Positions 56,113 through 64,000 of a stretch of DNA of 64,000 bases are shown piece after piece. Made by a program: the position numbers and the translations under genes. Position 1 is the first letter of the stretch; each line of letters starts with the position of its first letter. The DNA is from Bacteriovoracaceae bacterium (GTDB lineage: Bacteria; Bdellovibrionota; Bacteriovoracia; Bacteriovoracales; Bacteriovoracaceae), in the NCBI GenBank assembly GCA_947450475.1, contig CANFVK010000001.1, forward strand, positions 496,001 through 560,000. The letters run 5' to 3'. The notes beneath the pieces are model-generated. The model made no database searches. It saw nothing but the letters and a program-made list of their open reading frames with translations, and was not told where the DNA came from.

Positions 56113-57721
56113 TAAAAAGCACAAAAAATTTATTTTTATAACTGGTGGAGTCGCAAGTTCGCTGGGGAAAGGTTTAGCGGCTGCGAGCATTGCAAGTCTT
56201 TTAGAAAGAAGAGGGATTAAAGTCGCAATGTTGAAAATGGATCCCTACATAAATGTCGACCCTGGCACCATGAGTCCATCTCAGCACGGAGAAGTTTTCG
56301 TAACCGATGATGGTGCAGAAACCGATTTAGACTTGGGGCACTATGAGCGATTTACATCTCTAACTTTAAAAAGAGAAAGTAATTTTACTACTGGGCAAGT
56401 TTATTTAAAAGTTATTGAAAATGAGAGGGAGGGGAAATACTTAGGTAAAACTGTCCAAGTCGTTCCTCATGTCACTGATGAAATAAAACGCCGGATACAT
56501 ATTGCCTCAGATAATGCCGATTTGCTTATTGGGGAAATTGGTGGAACGGTAGGAGATATTGAATCCCTTCCTTTTATTGAATCTATTCGACAGCTTGCTC
56601 ACGATGAAGGGCCAAGTAATGTTCTTTTTATTCACTTAGTCCTTCTTCCCTACATTGCTGCCGCTGGAGAATTGAAATCCAAGCCTGCCCAGCACTCAGT
56701 AAAGGAACTCATGTCTCAGGGACTATCGCCACATATTATTATTTGTCGTTCAGATCGCGATGTTGATCCAGATACACTAGATAAAATTTCTAGATTCTGT
56801 AATGTGGGAGTTAAAAATGTCTTCCAATCAATTGATGTAGATTCCATATATAAAGTACCTTTAGAATTTCACAAACAAGGACTTGATGAAAAAATCAATG
56901 AACTTCTGGGGATCTGGGCGCCAGCTCCAAAAATCGAAGATCTTGAAAAAGTGATTTATAATTTCACTCATCCTCTAAGAGAAGTGAGGATTGGAATTGT
57001 AGGAAAATACACTGATCTAATAGAATCTTATAAATCATTAGATGAAGCTTTAAATCATGGAGCCATTGCGAATCAACTTAAATTTAAACCCATTTATATT
57101 GACTCTGAAAATCTTGAAAGCAATGCCAATCTCGATGAGATTTTTAAAGATGTGCAAGGTATTCTGGTTCCAGGAGGCTTTGGTAGTCGTGGGACAGAGG
57201 GCAAGATAAAGGCAATTGAATATGCCCGAACAAAGAAAATTCCTTTCTTTGGAATTTGTCTTGGACTTCAATTGTCCGTGATTGAATTTGCTAGAAATGT
57301 TGTAGGAATAACAGATGCAACTTCTGAAGAATTCCAAAGTGGAGGCACTCATCTTGTCCATTACATGGAAGGCCAGACAAGAGATGGCAGCAAAGGTGGA
57401 AATATGCGCCTTGGTAGCTATAATTGTTCTCTTGAATCTCAATCTCTTGCGAGAAAAATATACGGTCAGGAGCAAATTCAAGAACGACATCGTCATCGAT
57501 TAGAAGTCAATAATATGTATATTGATAAACTGACTAATGCCGGATTAGTGGTTTCAGGTTTTAATAAAGAATTAGATTTAGTTGAAGTGGTTGAACTAAA
57601 GAATCATCCTTTTTATATCGCTTGTCAGTACCATCCAGAATTTAAATCTAAACCATTTTCTCCTCATCCACTTTTTAAAGCATTTATTGAGGAGTCAGAT
57701 CGCAATAGGAAACAATTATGA
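56102..57721 (+). CDS. pyrG: CTP synthase
   Basis: A 539-residue enzyme that makes CTP from UTP, ATP and glutamine. The N-terminal synthetase domain begins with FITGGVASSLGKGLAAAS (P-loop) and has KMDPYINVDPGTMSP; the C-terminal glutaminase has the PGGFGSRG oxyanion region, nucleophile Cys in FFGICLGLQ and the His-Glu pair in YHPEF. Full family length. It overlaps kdsB by 11 bases and kdsA by 4, linking CTP supply to CMP-KDO synthesis, an arrangement also known in other bacteria. Confidence 0.97.
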   Translation: MSDNKKHKKFIFITGGVASSLGKGLAAASIASLLERRGIKVAMLKMDPYINVDPGTMSPSQHGEVFVTDDGAETDLDLGHYERFTSLTLKRESNFTTGQVYLKVIENEREGKYLGKTVQVVPHVTDEIKRRIHIASDNADLLIGEIGGTVGDIESLPFIESIRQLAHDEGPSNVLFIHLVLLPYIAAAGELKSKPAQHSVKELMSQGLSPHIIICRSDRDVDPDTLDKISRFCNVGVKNVFQSIDVDSIYKVPLEFHKQGLDEKINELLGIWAPAPKIEDLEKVIYNFTHPLREVRIGIVGKYTDLIESYKSLDEALNHGAIANQLKFKPIYIDSENLESNANLDEIFKDVQGILVPGGFGSRGTEGKIKAIEYARTKKIPFFGICLGLQLSVIEFARNVVGITDATSEEFQSGGTHLVHYMEGQTRDGSKGGNMRLGSYNCSLESQSLARKIYGQEQIQERHRHRLEVNNMYIDKLTNAGLVVSGFNKELDLVEVVELKNHPFYIACQYHPEFKSKPFSPHPLFKAFIEESDRNRKQL

Positions 57722-58518
57722 CCAAAGAAAAATTGAACTTGTTCATCGGATCGTGTGTACTAGAGAGTGAAGAACTTGCTCTCTTTATCGCGGATAAATT
57801 ATTGAGAGATTTAAAGCCTTTCGAAAATAAAATCACACTAACCTATAAAGGTAGTTTTGATAAAGCCAATCGCACTTCAATTACTTCTTACCGTGGACCA
57901 GGTATTGATGAGGGGATGCGAATCTTGCAAAAGATAAAAGATACTTTTGGTATTCCTGTTTTAACTGATTTTCATGAGCGAGAGCAGGCCATGAAGTTGG
58001 CAACGGTTGTAGATGTTCTACAGGTTCCAGCATTTTTATGTCGACAGACAGATATGATTGCCGCAGGTGCTGAAGCATGCAAAAAATATAATCGCATTTT
58101 GAAAATTAAAAAAGGGCAATTTCTTTCGCCAGAAGAAACGAAAAATATAGTGGATAAAGCTTCTAGTATCCTTTCCTTAAATCAGATTTTACTTACAGAA
58201 AGAGGATCCAGTTTTGGCTATAACAATTTAATTGTAGATATGGCTTCCTTCCAAATTATGAAAAGTTTTGGTGTAAAGACGGTTCATGATGCCACTCATT
58301 GCGTACAACGCCCAGGTGGCCTCGGTACCACCACTGGCGGCAAAAGAGAGCAGATTTTAGTACTGGCTAAAGCGGCAATTGCCGCGGGAGCAGATGGGAT
58401 TTTCATGGAAACTCATCCTAATCCTGAAAAAGCTCTTTCTGACGCTTCTACTAGTTTGCCACTGGATCAAATAAAGGGAATTGTTGAACAGCTTATTCGT
58501 ATTTACGAGGTGGTGTGA
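57718..58518 (+). CDS. kdsA: KDO 8-phosphate synthase
   Basis: A 266-residue DAHP/KDO8P synthase family enzyme condensing PEP with arabinose 5-phosphate. Markers are IGSCVLES at the start, YKGSFDKANRTSI, the GIPVLTDFHE motif, LQVPAFLCRQTDM, and the C-terminal HDATHCVQRPGG and METHPNPEKA loops. Asn in KANRTS fits KdsA rather than DAHP synthase; Cys in GSC suggests a metal-dependent form. Its ATG overlaps the pyrG stop (ATGA). Confidence 0.96.
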   Translation: MTKEKLNLFIGSCVLESEELALFIADKLLRDLKPFENKITLTYKGSFDKANRTSITSYRGPGIDEGMRILQKIKDTFGIPVLTDFHEREQAMKLATVVDVLQVPAFLCRQTDMIAAGAEACKKYNRILKIKKGQFLSPEETKNIVDKASSILSLNQILLTERGSSFGYNNLIVDMASFQIMKSFGVKTVHDATHCVQRPGGLGTTTGGKREQILVLAKAAIAAGADGIFMETHPNPEKALSDASTSLPLDQIKGIVEQLIRIYEVV

Positions 58519-58519
58519 T

Positions 58520-59080
58520 ATGGCAAAACCACTAAGTCAAAAATTGGTACTAAAGGAGTATGCAGAAAAGTTTAAAAGTAAACTTCTTAAGATTAAAGTT
58601 TGTGCATTTGATATTGATGGCATTTTGACCAATGGAGGAATTACATGGAAGGGAGAGGACATAGGCTTTAATAGAACCACCCATGCTCTCGACGGACATG
58701 GTTTTAAAATGTTGATGCAGGCAGGGCTCAAGGTTGGTGTAATTTCTGGTGGAGATAGTGCAGGGGTTAGAAAACGGTTTATTGATAATTTGAAATTAGA
58801 TTTCGTATTTTTGGGTAACGAAGATAAACGCGAAGGCTACAAAAAAATTTTAGAAATGGGCTTTGAGGATGAAGAAATTCTTTTTATGGGAGATGAATTT
58901 ATTGATTTGCCATTGCTTAGAAGAGCGGGATTCTCTGCGACCGTTCCAAACGCCAGTTATGAAATTCAAGAAGCGGTTGATTATATAACTCATCGAGAAG
59001 CCGGAGATGCATGTGCAAGAGAAGTTATGGATATGCTTCGATACGCTCAAAATATAACAATAAAAGAATTGGAGTTTTAG
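58520..59080 (+). CDS. kdsC: KDO 8-phosphate phosphatase
   Basis: A 186-residue HAD-superfamily phosphatase of the small KdsC type, without a cap domain. The nucleophile motif is FDIDGILTNG (about 28-37), motif II is VGVISGGDS, the Lys of motif III is in GYKKILEMG, and motif IV is FMGDEFIDLPLL. It releases KDO from KDO 8-phosphate. I chose the ATG at 58520, one base after the kdsA stop, with GAGGTGG just upstream; the open frame starts earlier inside kdsA. Confidence 0.92.
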   Translation: MAKPLSQKLVLKEYAEKFKSKLLKIKVCAFDIDGILTNGGITWKGEDIGFNRTTHALDGHGFKMLMQAGLKVGVISGGDSAGVRKRFIDNLKLDFVFLGNEDKREGYKKILEMGFEDEEILFMGDEFIDLPLLRRAGFSATVPNASYEIQEAVDYITHREAGDACAREVMDMLRYAQNITIKELEF

Positions 59081-59361
59081 TGAGTAATGCCTCTAGTGAG
59101 CTCGATATTAAATATTGGAAGCTTAAAATGGTTATGGATGAAACGATGGAATTTCCATCTGAATATTTGTTTAAGTTTATAGTTCCAGTTTCAGAGGCTC
59201 AAGGTCTTTTATTGATTTTGGTAGATATGGAAATTGATGAAAAAATTTCTAAAGGTGGTAGATACATTTCAATTTCGGCCAAGAAAGTTTTTGCAAATAG
59301 TGATGACATTATAAGCATATACAAAAAAGTAGCAGTTATAAAAGGAATTATATCGTTATGA
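59080..59361 (+). CDS. YbeD-like protein (DUF493)
   Basis: A 93-residue soluble protein with the small alpha/beta fold pattern of DUF493/YbeD: a strand ending FPSEYLFKFIVPV, then a helix, GGRYISISAKKVFANSDDI and a final YKKVAVIKGIISL strand. Function is unknown. The start is a GTG that shares one base with the kdsC stop (TAGTG) and has GGAG 5 bases before it; the longer frame into kdsC is not credible. It overlaps gpsA by 4 bases, so it is translated as part of the lipid A/phospholipid precursor operon. Confidence 0.78.
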   Translation: MSNASSELDIKYWKLKMVMDETMEFPSEYLFKFIVPVSEAQGLLLILVDMEIDEKISKGGRYISISAKKVFANSDDIISIYKKVAVIKGIISL

Positions 59362-60395
59362 GTATTATCCTCCAAAAAAGAAAAATTGCACTTGTTATTG
59401 GTGCAGGCGCATTTGGTACTTCAATCGCACAAGTATTGGCCACTAATTTTGAAAAAGTTATTTTGAAGGTTCGGTCAGAGGATGTGTATCTTGCGATCAA
59501 AAAAGGAGAAAATTCTGTATACCTTCCGGGGTTGAAGATTGCTAAAAATATTGATGCAGCTCTTACTTGGGAAGAAGTTGATACACATAATGAAAACGAT
59601 ATTGAACTCATAGTATCAGCATTGCCGACATCTGGGATTGATTTATATTTTAAAGAAAACCATGAAAGATTTCATCGATACCTCGCTAAAGGGATCCCCC
59701 TCTTGTCACTTTCAAAAGGCATTGACCCTGATACTTTAGAATTATCTGATGATCTTTTTTTTGGAAATTTTCCAGAATTTAAAGATTTATTTTGCTTTTT
59801 GTCGGGGCCAAGTTTTGCTCATGAGATTATGCAAGAGCAGATTACCTTGGTGACGATTGCTGGACTTTCTAAGCTAATTTTGGAACAAGTTATAGATATG
59901 GTTAATACACCCTATTTTAAAGCGCTGGCTAATTATGATATTAAAGGTGTATTGCTTGGTGGTGCCCTAAAAAATATCCTTGCGATTGCAGGTGGAGTGA
60001 TTGAAGGACTTGGATACAACCACAATACTCGCGCCGCCATGATTACCCGAGGTATTGCCGAAATGTTAAGGTTTGGAAGTGTGTATAATGCTCGGCCAGA
60101 AACTTTTTACGGGTTATCAGGTATGGGGGACCTTATCTTAACGACAACAGGAGATCTTTCGCGAAATAAAACATTTGGATTGGAATTGGCAAAAGGAAGA
60201 AAAGCAGATGAAATTATTCGATCTCAACGAACAGTCGTCGAGGGGTACAAAACAGCAAAAGCTGTTCATTTTATTTCTGAAAAATTTGAAATTCGTGCAC
60301 AGATTTTTAATGGTGTTTACGAAGTTCTCTATGAAAGCCAATCGCCGAAGGAAGTAATCTCTAAGATTATGCGCTCGGCAACTCGCTTTGAATAA
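59358..60395 (+). CDS. gpsA: Glycerol-3-phosphate dehydrogenase [NAD(P)+]
   Basis: A 345-residue cytosolic enzyme that makes sn-glycerol 3-phosphate for phospholipids. Markers: VIGAGAFGTSIAQVLA (about 11-26), SALPTSG, LSLSKGID with catalytic Lys, GPSFAHEI, LLGGALKNILAIAGGVIEGLG with the second catalytic Lys, and LSGMGDLILTTTGDLSRN. Full family length. Last gene of the kdsB-pyrG-kdsA-kdsC-ybeD-gpsA run; it ends 6 bases before the convergent dsbD gene. Confidence 0.96.
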   Translation: MSIILQKRKIALVIGAGAFGTSIAQVLATNFEKVILKVRSEDVYLAIKKGENSVYLPGLKIAKNIDAALTWEEVDTHNENDIELIVSALPTSGIDLYFKENHERFHRYLAKGIPLLSLSKGIDPDTLELSDDLFFGNFPEFKDLFCFLSGPSFAHEIMQEQITLVTIAGLSKLILEQVIDMVNTPYFKALANYDIKGVLLGGALKNILAIAGGVIEGLGYNHNTRAAMITRGIAEMLRFGSVYNARPETFYGLSGMGDLILTTTGDLSRNKTFGLELAKGRKADEIIRSQRTVVEGYKTAKAVHFISEKFEIRAQIFNGVYEVLYESQSPKEVISKIMRSATRFE

Positions 60396-60400
60396 AATTG

Positions 60401-62599
60401 TTAGAGATTTTTTTTTATTTTACCAATCGAAATAGTTTCACCTAGATTAATCAACGAACCATCTTTTTTTTGTATAAAGTAAGCTGGTACACCTACTAGA
60501 CCATTATCTCTTAAAAAGGAAGCAATGACTTCATCTCTTTTTGTCCAGTCGCCGATTAATAATTTTAAATTATTTTCAGATACAAATTTTTTAAACTCAG
60601 CAGTATCTAAAACTAAACGCTCGTTTACCTTACAGGTAAAACACCATTTCGCTGTAAAATCGATGAATGCAATTTGTCGATTTTCTTTAAGTTCTTGCAT
60701 TGCTTGGACTGACCAAGGTTCCCAATTTAATCCACTCGCACGTTTATCTCTAATCAGAGCACTTTGTTCGTCTTTGCCTGCAATAATAGTGGTTGAGGAT
60801 AGGTTAATAAAAAATAAAAGAGCAATTAACAAAGATGTAAAACCGATCCATTTTTCTTTTTTTAAAACGCCAAAGCCTGCAAAAATAAAAACAAGGGTCG
60901 TTGAAAGTTTTATAAAATGAGCAGAGCCATCGACTAGGGCAATATAAACATCAAAAAGCCAAAGCAGAGTAAGGATCAGGGTTAGTCCCAATATTTTTTT
61001 TACCATATTCATCCAATTTCCTGGTTTTGGTAAAAACGAAATTAGTGATGGGATAAAAGCAGTAACGATAAAAGGGGATGCTAATCCAAGGCCAATTGAT
61101 AAGAAAATAAGAATGATAAAAATACCGGAAGAGCTGAAAGCAAAGGTGAGTGCAGTGCCTAAAAATGGTGCACTACATGGAGTTGAAAGTATCGTAGCTA
61201 GAACACCGCTAAAATAATCTCCTGCAAACCCTTGAGAGAGTTTTACATTGCCCAGGCTTCTTCCTCCAGGTGTCGAAAATTCAAAAAGCCCAAAAAGATT
61301 GAGGGAAAAAATAAAAAGAACAATTATCATGAGCGCAACAAAGTTGGGCGATTGAAGTTGAAACCCCCATCCAACTTGTGTCCCAAATGATTTTAATAAA
61401 ACAATAATCAATGCAAGAACTAAAAATGTACTTAAAATTCCAAGAGTATAAAAAAGATTGTGCCTGATAATTTTTGCACGAGACTCTGTTTGATATTTTA
61501 TTAGTCCAAAAAGTTTCAGTGATATAATAGGAAGCACACAGGGCATGATATTGAGTATTACTCCACCGAGGAAGGCTAAGATCAAATAGTAAAAAAGGAC
61601 ACTACCCAGTTTAACACTTTGTTGATTTTCTTTATCACTAGTTTGGAAAGTTGATGGATTTGTGGGCGCTAATGATGGAACTTTTGTTAGAGTGTTGGAA
61701 TCAAATCCTAAAAACTTTTTTTCTATAACTAGCATTTTTCGTTGAATTGGATCATTAAAGAGGAATTTAATGACATGAGGTTTTTTGAAAATTCCATCGG
61801 CAGGCAATGCTTCTGGAGGGGTTGAATACTCGCCATCCCAGTTTATTTCGACTATACCGCCGAGGCTCGTTTCTTTAATGATTAGGTTTTCATGGCCAAA
61901 ATCAAAAGGAGCTGAAGGGTAGGAATAAATCAAGTTGGCATTTTTCAAAAAGCCAACATCGGTGGTTTTTTTAACTTCATAGGTAAGAACTAAGGATTTA
62001 TCTTTTTGGCTTTTGGTTAATTTAAATTCCAAATACTCTGGGATAATAGATTGCTGAGGCAAGTTCATAAAGCGAGAGGTTAGTTCAATTTCAGAAATTG
62101 GATTCAAAAGATCATTTTCATGATTTGTCACCTTTTTGTTAGCCAATTTAAAAGACAACTGCTTTCGACCTGGAACACAAATATGTTTACAAACCAGCCA
62201 TGTCGAATCTAATTGAATTGTTTTACCAGCTACTTTATTCAATAGATTTTTATCTAATTTATAAAAGAGAGTATAACTTCCCAGGTATCCAAATGCCCAT
62301 TGTGTACCATTTTCGATAAAACGCCTTGGGGCAGGCCATTCTTCTTCTAGTAATTTAATTTCTTTTTTATTGATTACAAATTGATTCTTAATTGCAAGTC
62401 CTGCGTCCCCTGGATTTTTCCAATAAGTATGCCATTCAGGTGCATTTTCATAACTAATGGCGATATATAGATTATTATTATTCTCGTAGGATTGTATGAC
62501 GAGTTGTACGGGCTTAGCAGGAACGCTTTCGTCGGATCTGCAAGAAAAACTTATAATTGAAAATAACAAGAAAAAAATAGAGATAAAAGTTTTAGACAT
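60401..62599 (-). CDS. dsbD: Thiol:disulfide interchange protein DsbD
   Basis: A 732-residue inner-membrane protein that carries electrons from cytosolic thioredoxin to the periplasm. It has a signal with a possible lipobox (ISFSC, Cys20), an N-terminal periplasmic domain of the DsbD/DUF-alpha type with a Cys pair (CKHICVPG), a CcdA-like eight-helix domain with its Cys motifs (MPCVLPIISLK and TPCSAPFLG), and a C-terminal thioredoxin domain with Cys653/Cys656 (KWCFTCK). AGAGGA precedes the ATG. Probable partners (exported peroxidase, Cys-containing secreted proteins) are coded elsewhere in the window. Confidence 0.92.
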   Translation of the reverse strand: MSKTFISIFFLLFSIISFSCRSDESVPAKPVQLVIQSYENNNNLYIAISYENAPEWHTYWKNPGDAGLAIKNQFVINKKEIKLLEEEWPAPRRFIENGTQWAFGYLGSYTLFYKLDKNLLNKVAGKTIQLDSTWLVCKHICVPGRKQLSFKLANKKVTNHENDLLNPISEIELTSRFMNLPQQSIIPEYLEFKLTKSQKDKSLVLTYEVKKTTDVGFLKNANLIYSYPSAPFDFGHENLIIKETSLGGIVEINWDGEYSTPPEALPADGIFKKPHVIKFLFNDPIQRKMLVIEKKFLGFDSNTLTKVPSLAPTNPSTFQTSDKENQQSVKLGSVLFYYLILAFLGGVILNIMPCVLPIISLKLFGLIKYQTESRAKIIRHNLFYTLGILSTFLVLALIIVLLKSFGTQVGWGFQLQSPNFVALMIIVLFIFSLNLFGLFEFSTPGGRSLGNVKLSQGFAGDYFSGVLATILSTPCSAPFLGTALTFAFSSSGIFIILIFLSIGLGLASPFIVTAFIPSLISFLPKPGNWMNMVKKILGLTLILTLLWLFDVYIALVDGSAHFIKLSTTLVFIFAGFGVLKKEKWIGFTSLLIALLFFINLSSTTIIAGKDEQSALIRDKRASGLNWEPWSVQAMQELKENRQIAFIDFTAKWCFTCKVNERLVLDTAEFKKFVSENNLKLLIGDWTKRDEVIASFLRDNGLVGVPAYFIQKKDGSLINLGETISIGKIKKNL

Positions 62600-62749
62600 A
62601 ATATCCTCTGAAAAATCGTTACAAGTGAAGTTTAGCTCAGCATGTTGGTAAATTTCAAGTGATCAATTCATTTACAATGAATTGATTAAAGTCTTAACTT
62701 AAGGAAAGTAAATTTTATTGTAAACTCATTTATTTCTGCAGAGGCGAGT

Positions 62750-63547
62750 ATGACTAAAGAAAATTCTTATCCTTCGCGCATAGTTTGCATGACAGAAGAA
62801 TCTGTCGAGTTTTTTCATGGAATTGGACGAAGCGATGTTATCGCGGGAGTTTCAGCCTATGCAGTAAGACCAGTTGAGGTCGGCCAACATCCAGTCGTAT
62901 CAGCTTTTACTCATGCCAATATAAAAAAAATAACATCTTTAAATCCTGATTTAATTTTGGGCTTTTCAGATATTCAAAAAGATATTGCCCAAGAATTAAT
63001 AGGCATGGGATTCGATGTTTATATTTCAAACCAGCGCTCCATTCAAGACATTTTACGTTATTTAAAAGTTATTGGAGGCATGATAGGTGAGCAACAAAAA
63101 ACAGAAGCTTATATAGCTAGACTGCTTGAAAAAATAAATTATGCCAAAATTGAGGCAAGAAATTTTCATTTCAGGCCTAAAGTATATATTGAAGAGTGGA
63201 ATGATCCTAGGATTTGTGGAATCAAGTGGTTTAGTGAGTTGGTTGAGCTTTGCGGGGGAGAAGATATCTTTGCAGACAAAAGCCAGTTCGGTTCTTTGGC
63301 CAAAGATCGGTTTGTAAGTTCTGAAGAGGTTATAAAATTTAACCCTGATATCATTCTGGCGTGTTGGTGTGGGAAAAAAGTTGATTTGAATGATTTTAAT
63401 ATGAGAGTAGGTTGGTCTACTATTAAGGCTGTTGAAATGGGTCAAGTCTTTGAATTAGCGCCAGAAATATTTCTTCAGCCTGGCCCTGCACCTATATTAG
63501 AAGGAATTGATACCCTATTAAATTTATTTAAACAGCTCAATTCCTAA
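62750..63547 (+). CDS. BtuF-like substrate-binding protein without signal peptide
   Basis: A 265-residue protein of the periplasmic-binding (TroA/BtuF) fold: SRIVCMTEESVEFFHGIG at the start, the NPDLILGF strand after the first lobe, a long linking helix (about 100-125), then NPDIILACWCGK and the GPAPILEGIDTL end. These are features of cobalamin/iron-siderophore binding proteins. It has no signal peptide or lipobox, and no ABC permease or ATPase gene is beside it, so it is a cytosolic orphan; a corrinoid- or metal-complex-binding role is inferred. AGAGGCG lies before the ATG. Confidence 0.8.
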   Translation: MTKENSYPSRIVCMTEESVEFFHGIGRSDVIAGVSAYAVRPVEVGQHPVVSAFTHANIKKITSLNPDLILGFSDIQKDIAQELIGMGFDVYISNQRSIQDILRYLKVIGGMIGEQQKTEAYIARLLEKINYAKIEARNFHFRPKVYIEEWNDPRICGIKWFSELVELCGGEDIFADKSQFGSLAKDRFVSSEEVIKFNPDIILACWCGKKVDLNDFNMRVGWSTIKAVEMGQVFELAPEIFLQPGPAPILEGIDTLLNLFKQLNS

Positions 63548-63630
63548 AGTTTCTACTAATTAATTTCCCTATTCTTCCGAAAAGTCTTTTTGAGAACTAT
63601 TGTTTTTATTTTGATTTGGGGCCAGGAAGT

Positions 63631-64000
63631 ATGAAAAATTCAAATCCATTAAAGTTTTCTATCTTTATTTTGCCACTTCTTGCGTCTTGTAGTGTGGACT
63701 TTAAAAAGATTGAGGCAAAAGCTGCATTGATAAATCATTATGAACAAGTTTCGTTAAAGTTGGCTAAAGAAAATCGGGAACTTCATGCGGAAGTTAAGCG
63801 TTTAGAATTCGAAGTTGAAAAACTTCGTCAAGAAAAAGCTTATTTTAATACTCAGCTCTCTGGGGCAGCGTCACATAGCGACGTTGATCACGAGGTCGCC
63901 CAGACGACGACTCACGCTACCGAAAAACATACTGAGACTTCTCGCTCTGTCGCAAGTGTTGCACCATCCGCCCATTCTTCTGAAGTCAAAAAAGATTATG
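63631..64000 (+). CDS. Coiled-coil lipoprotein, 5' part only
   Basis: The gene runs off the right edge; 123 residues are visible. A lipoprotein signal peptide ends in LLASC with the acylated Cys at residue 20. It is followed by a coiled coil (about 28-75, with RELHAEVKRLEFEVEKL) and then a His/Thr/Ser-rich, low-complexity region. It resembles envelope lipoproteins that place a coiled coil before a C-terminal domain, but that domain is outside the window. AGGA lies shortly before the ATG. Confidence 0.65.
   Translation, partial: MKNSNPLKFSIFILPLLASCSVDFKKIEAKAALINHYEQVSLKLAKENRELHAEVKRLEFEVEKLRQEKAYFNTQLSGAASHSDVDHEVAQTTTHATEKHTETSRSVASVAPSAHSSEVKKDY

Noticed and set aside
57050..57496. 148-codon minus-strand frame within pyrG
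   Set aside because: Antisense to the conserved glutaminase domain, with no start signals.
58481..58519. Longer kdsC start inside kdsA
   Set aside because: It lies in the kdsA coding end; the ATG at 58520 has a GAGGTGG ribosome binding site and the right family length.
59011..59079. Longer start for the YbeD-like gene inside kdsC
   Set aside because: The GTG at 59080 has GGAG 5 bases upstream and gives a normal DUF493 length.

Overview
The window is AT-rich bacterial chromosome from a Gram-negative organism. It carries TolC-type outer-membrane channels, an HME-RND pump, KDO/lipid A precursor genes, lipoproteins and secreted proteins. The gene mix resembles the predatory Bdellovibrionota (Bdellovibrio/Bacteriovorax-like lineages): a Tad/Flp pilus locus with a very small Flp pilin, a secreted subtilase, several secreted proteins of unknown family, ABC-F EttA and a DHA2-type pump. 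That assignment is inference; no rRNA or tRNA gene is present to confirm it.

Layout. 0-3.9 kb: metal-efflux operon on the minus strand (RND pump, small His-rich periplasmic protein, start of a TolC-like gene) with a CsoR-like operator at its head. 3.9-5.4 kb: two gene-poor stretches around a 2Fe-2S ferredoxin that has a near-consensus sigma-54 promoter. 5.4-9.7 kb: YjdM/PhnA, an APC permease and an apparently exported KatG, closed by a strong terminator. 9.7-12.6 kb: five-gene minus-strand operon with sulfur-compound transporters (two YeeE/YedE halves, TauE) between two SAM methyltransferases. 12.7-15 kb: small membrane protein and two secreted proteins. 15-20.8 kb: DUF1772-like protein, OsmC, exported glutathione peroxidase, then an EmrAB-TolC-like efflux operon with divergent marR. 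20.8-25.3 kb: lipoprotein hydrolase, barrel-like protein, SDR and a soluble PAS histidine kinase. 25.4-29.5 kb: ahpCF and a Rieske-tailed FAD oxidoreductase. 29.6-33.7 kb: MtgA, secreted subtilase, Crp/Fnr regulator and a secreted HExxH protein. 33.8-37.8 kb: nuoBCDI plus chrA. 37.8-43.7 kb: RDD protein, RlmI-like methyltransferase, TadB/C-like protein, ettA, aspartokinase. 43.7-48.2 kb: minus-strand Tad pilus locus. 48.3-55.3 kb: SPOR protein, manC, purB and envelope genes. 55.3-60.4 kb: tightly overlapped operon kdsB-pyrG-kdsA-kdsC-ybeD-gpsA. 60.4-64 kb: DsbD, a BtuF-like protein and the start of a coiled-coil lipoprotein.

How the genes work together. Peroxide defence recurs (katG, ahpC, ahpF, GPx, OsmC). 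katG and ahpC share an almost identical palindrome of the OxyR ATAG-N7-CTAT type at nearly the same distance from their start codons, so one regulator outside the window probably controls both. The KDO operon places CTP synthase with the enzymes that make and activate KDO. The Tad locus has a pilin, pseudopilin-like proteins, a secretin and an ATPase, but the prepilin peptidase and several usual partners are absent; one TadB/C-like gene lies 3 kb away.

The most unusual items are: (1) a complete small plus-strand gene (promoter, ribosome binding site, 42-residue basic protein, terminator) buried antisense in the 5' part of the secretin frame; (2) a recurring arrangement in which genes without a Shine-Dalgarno have a -10-like hexamer 5-7 bases before the start codon, suggesting leaderless transcripts; (3) the shared peroxide palindromes; (4) sigma-54-type promoters before the ferredoxin and possibly the Flp pilin. 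I saw no CRISPR array, insertion sequence, prophage or tRNA.
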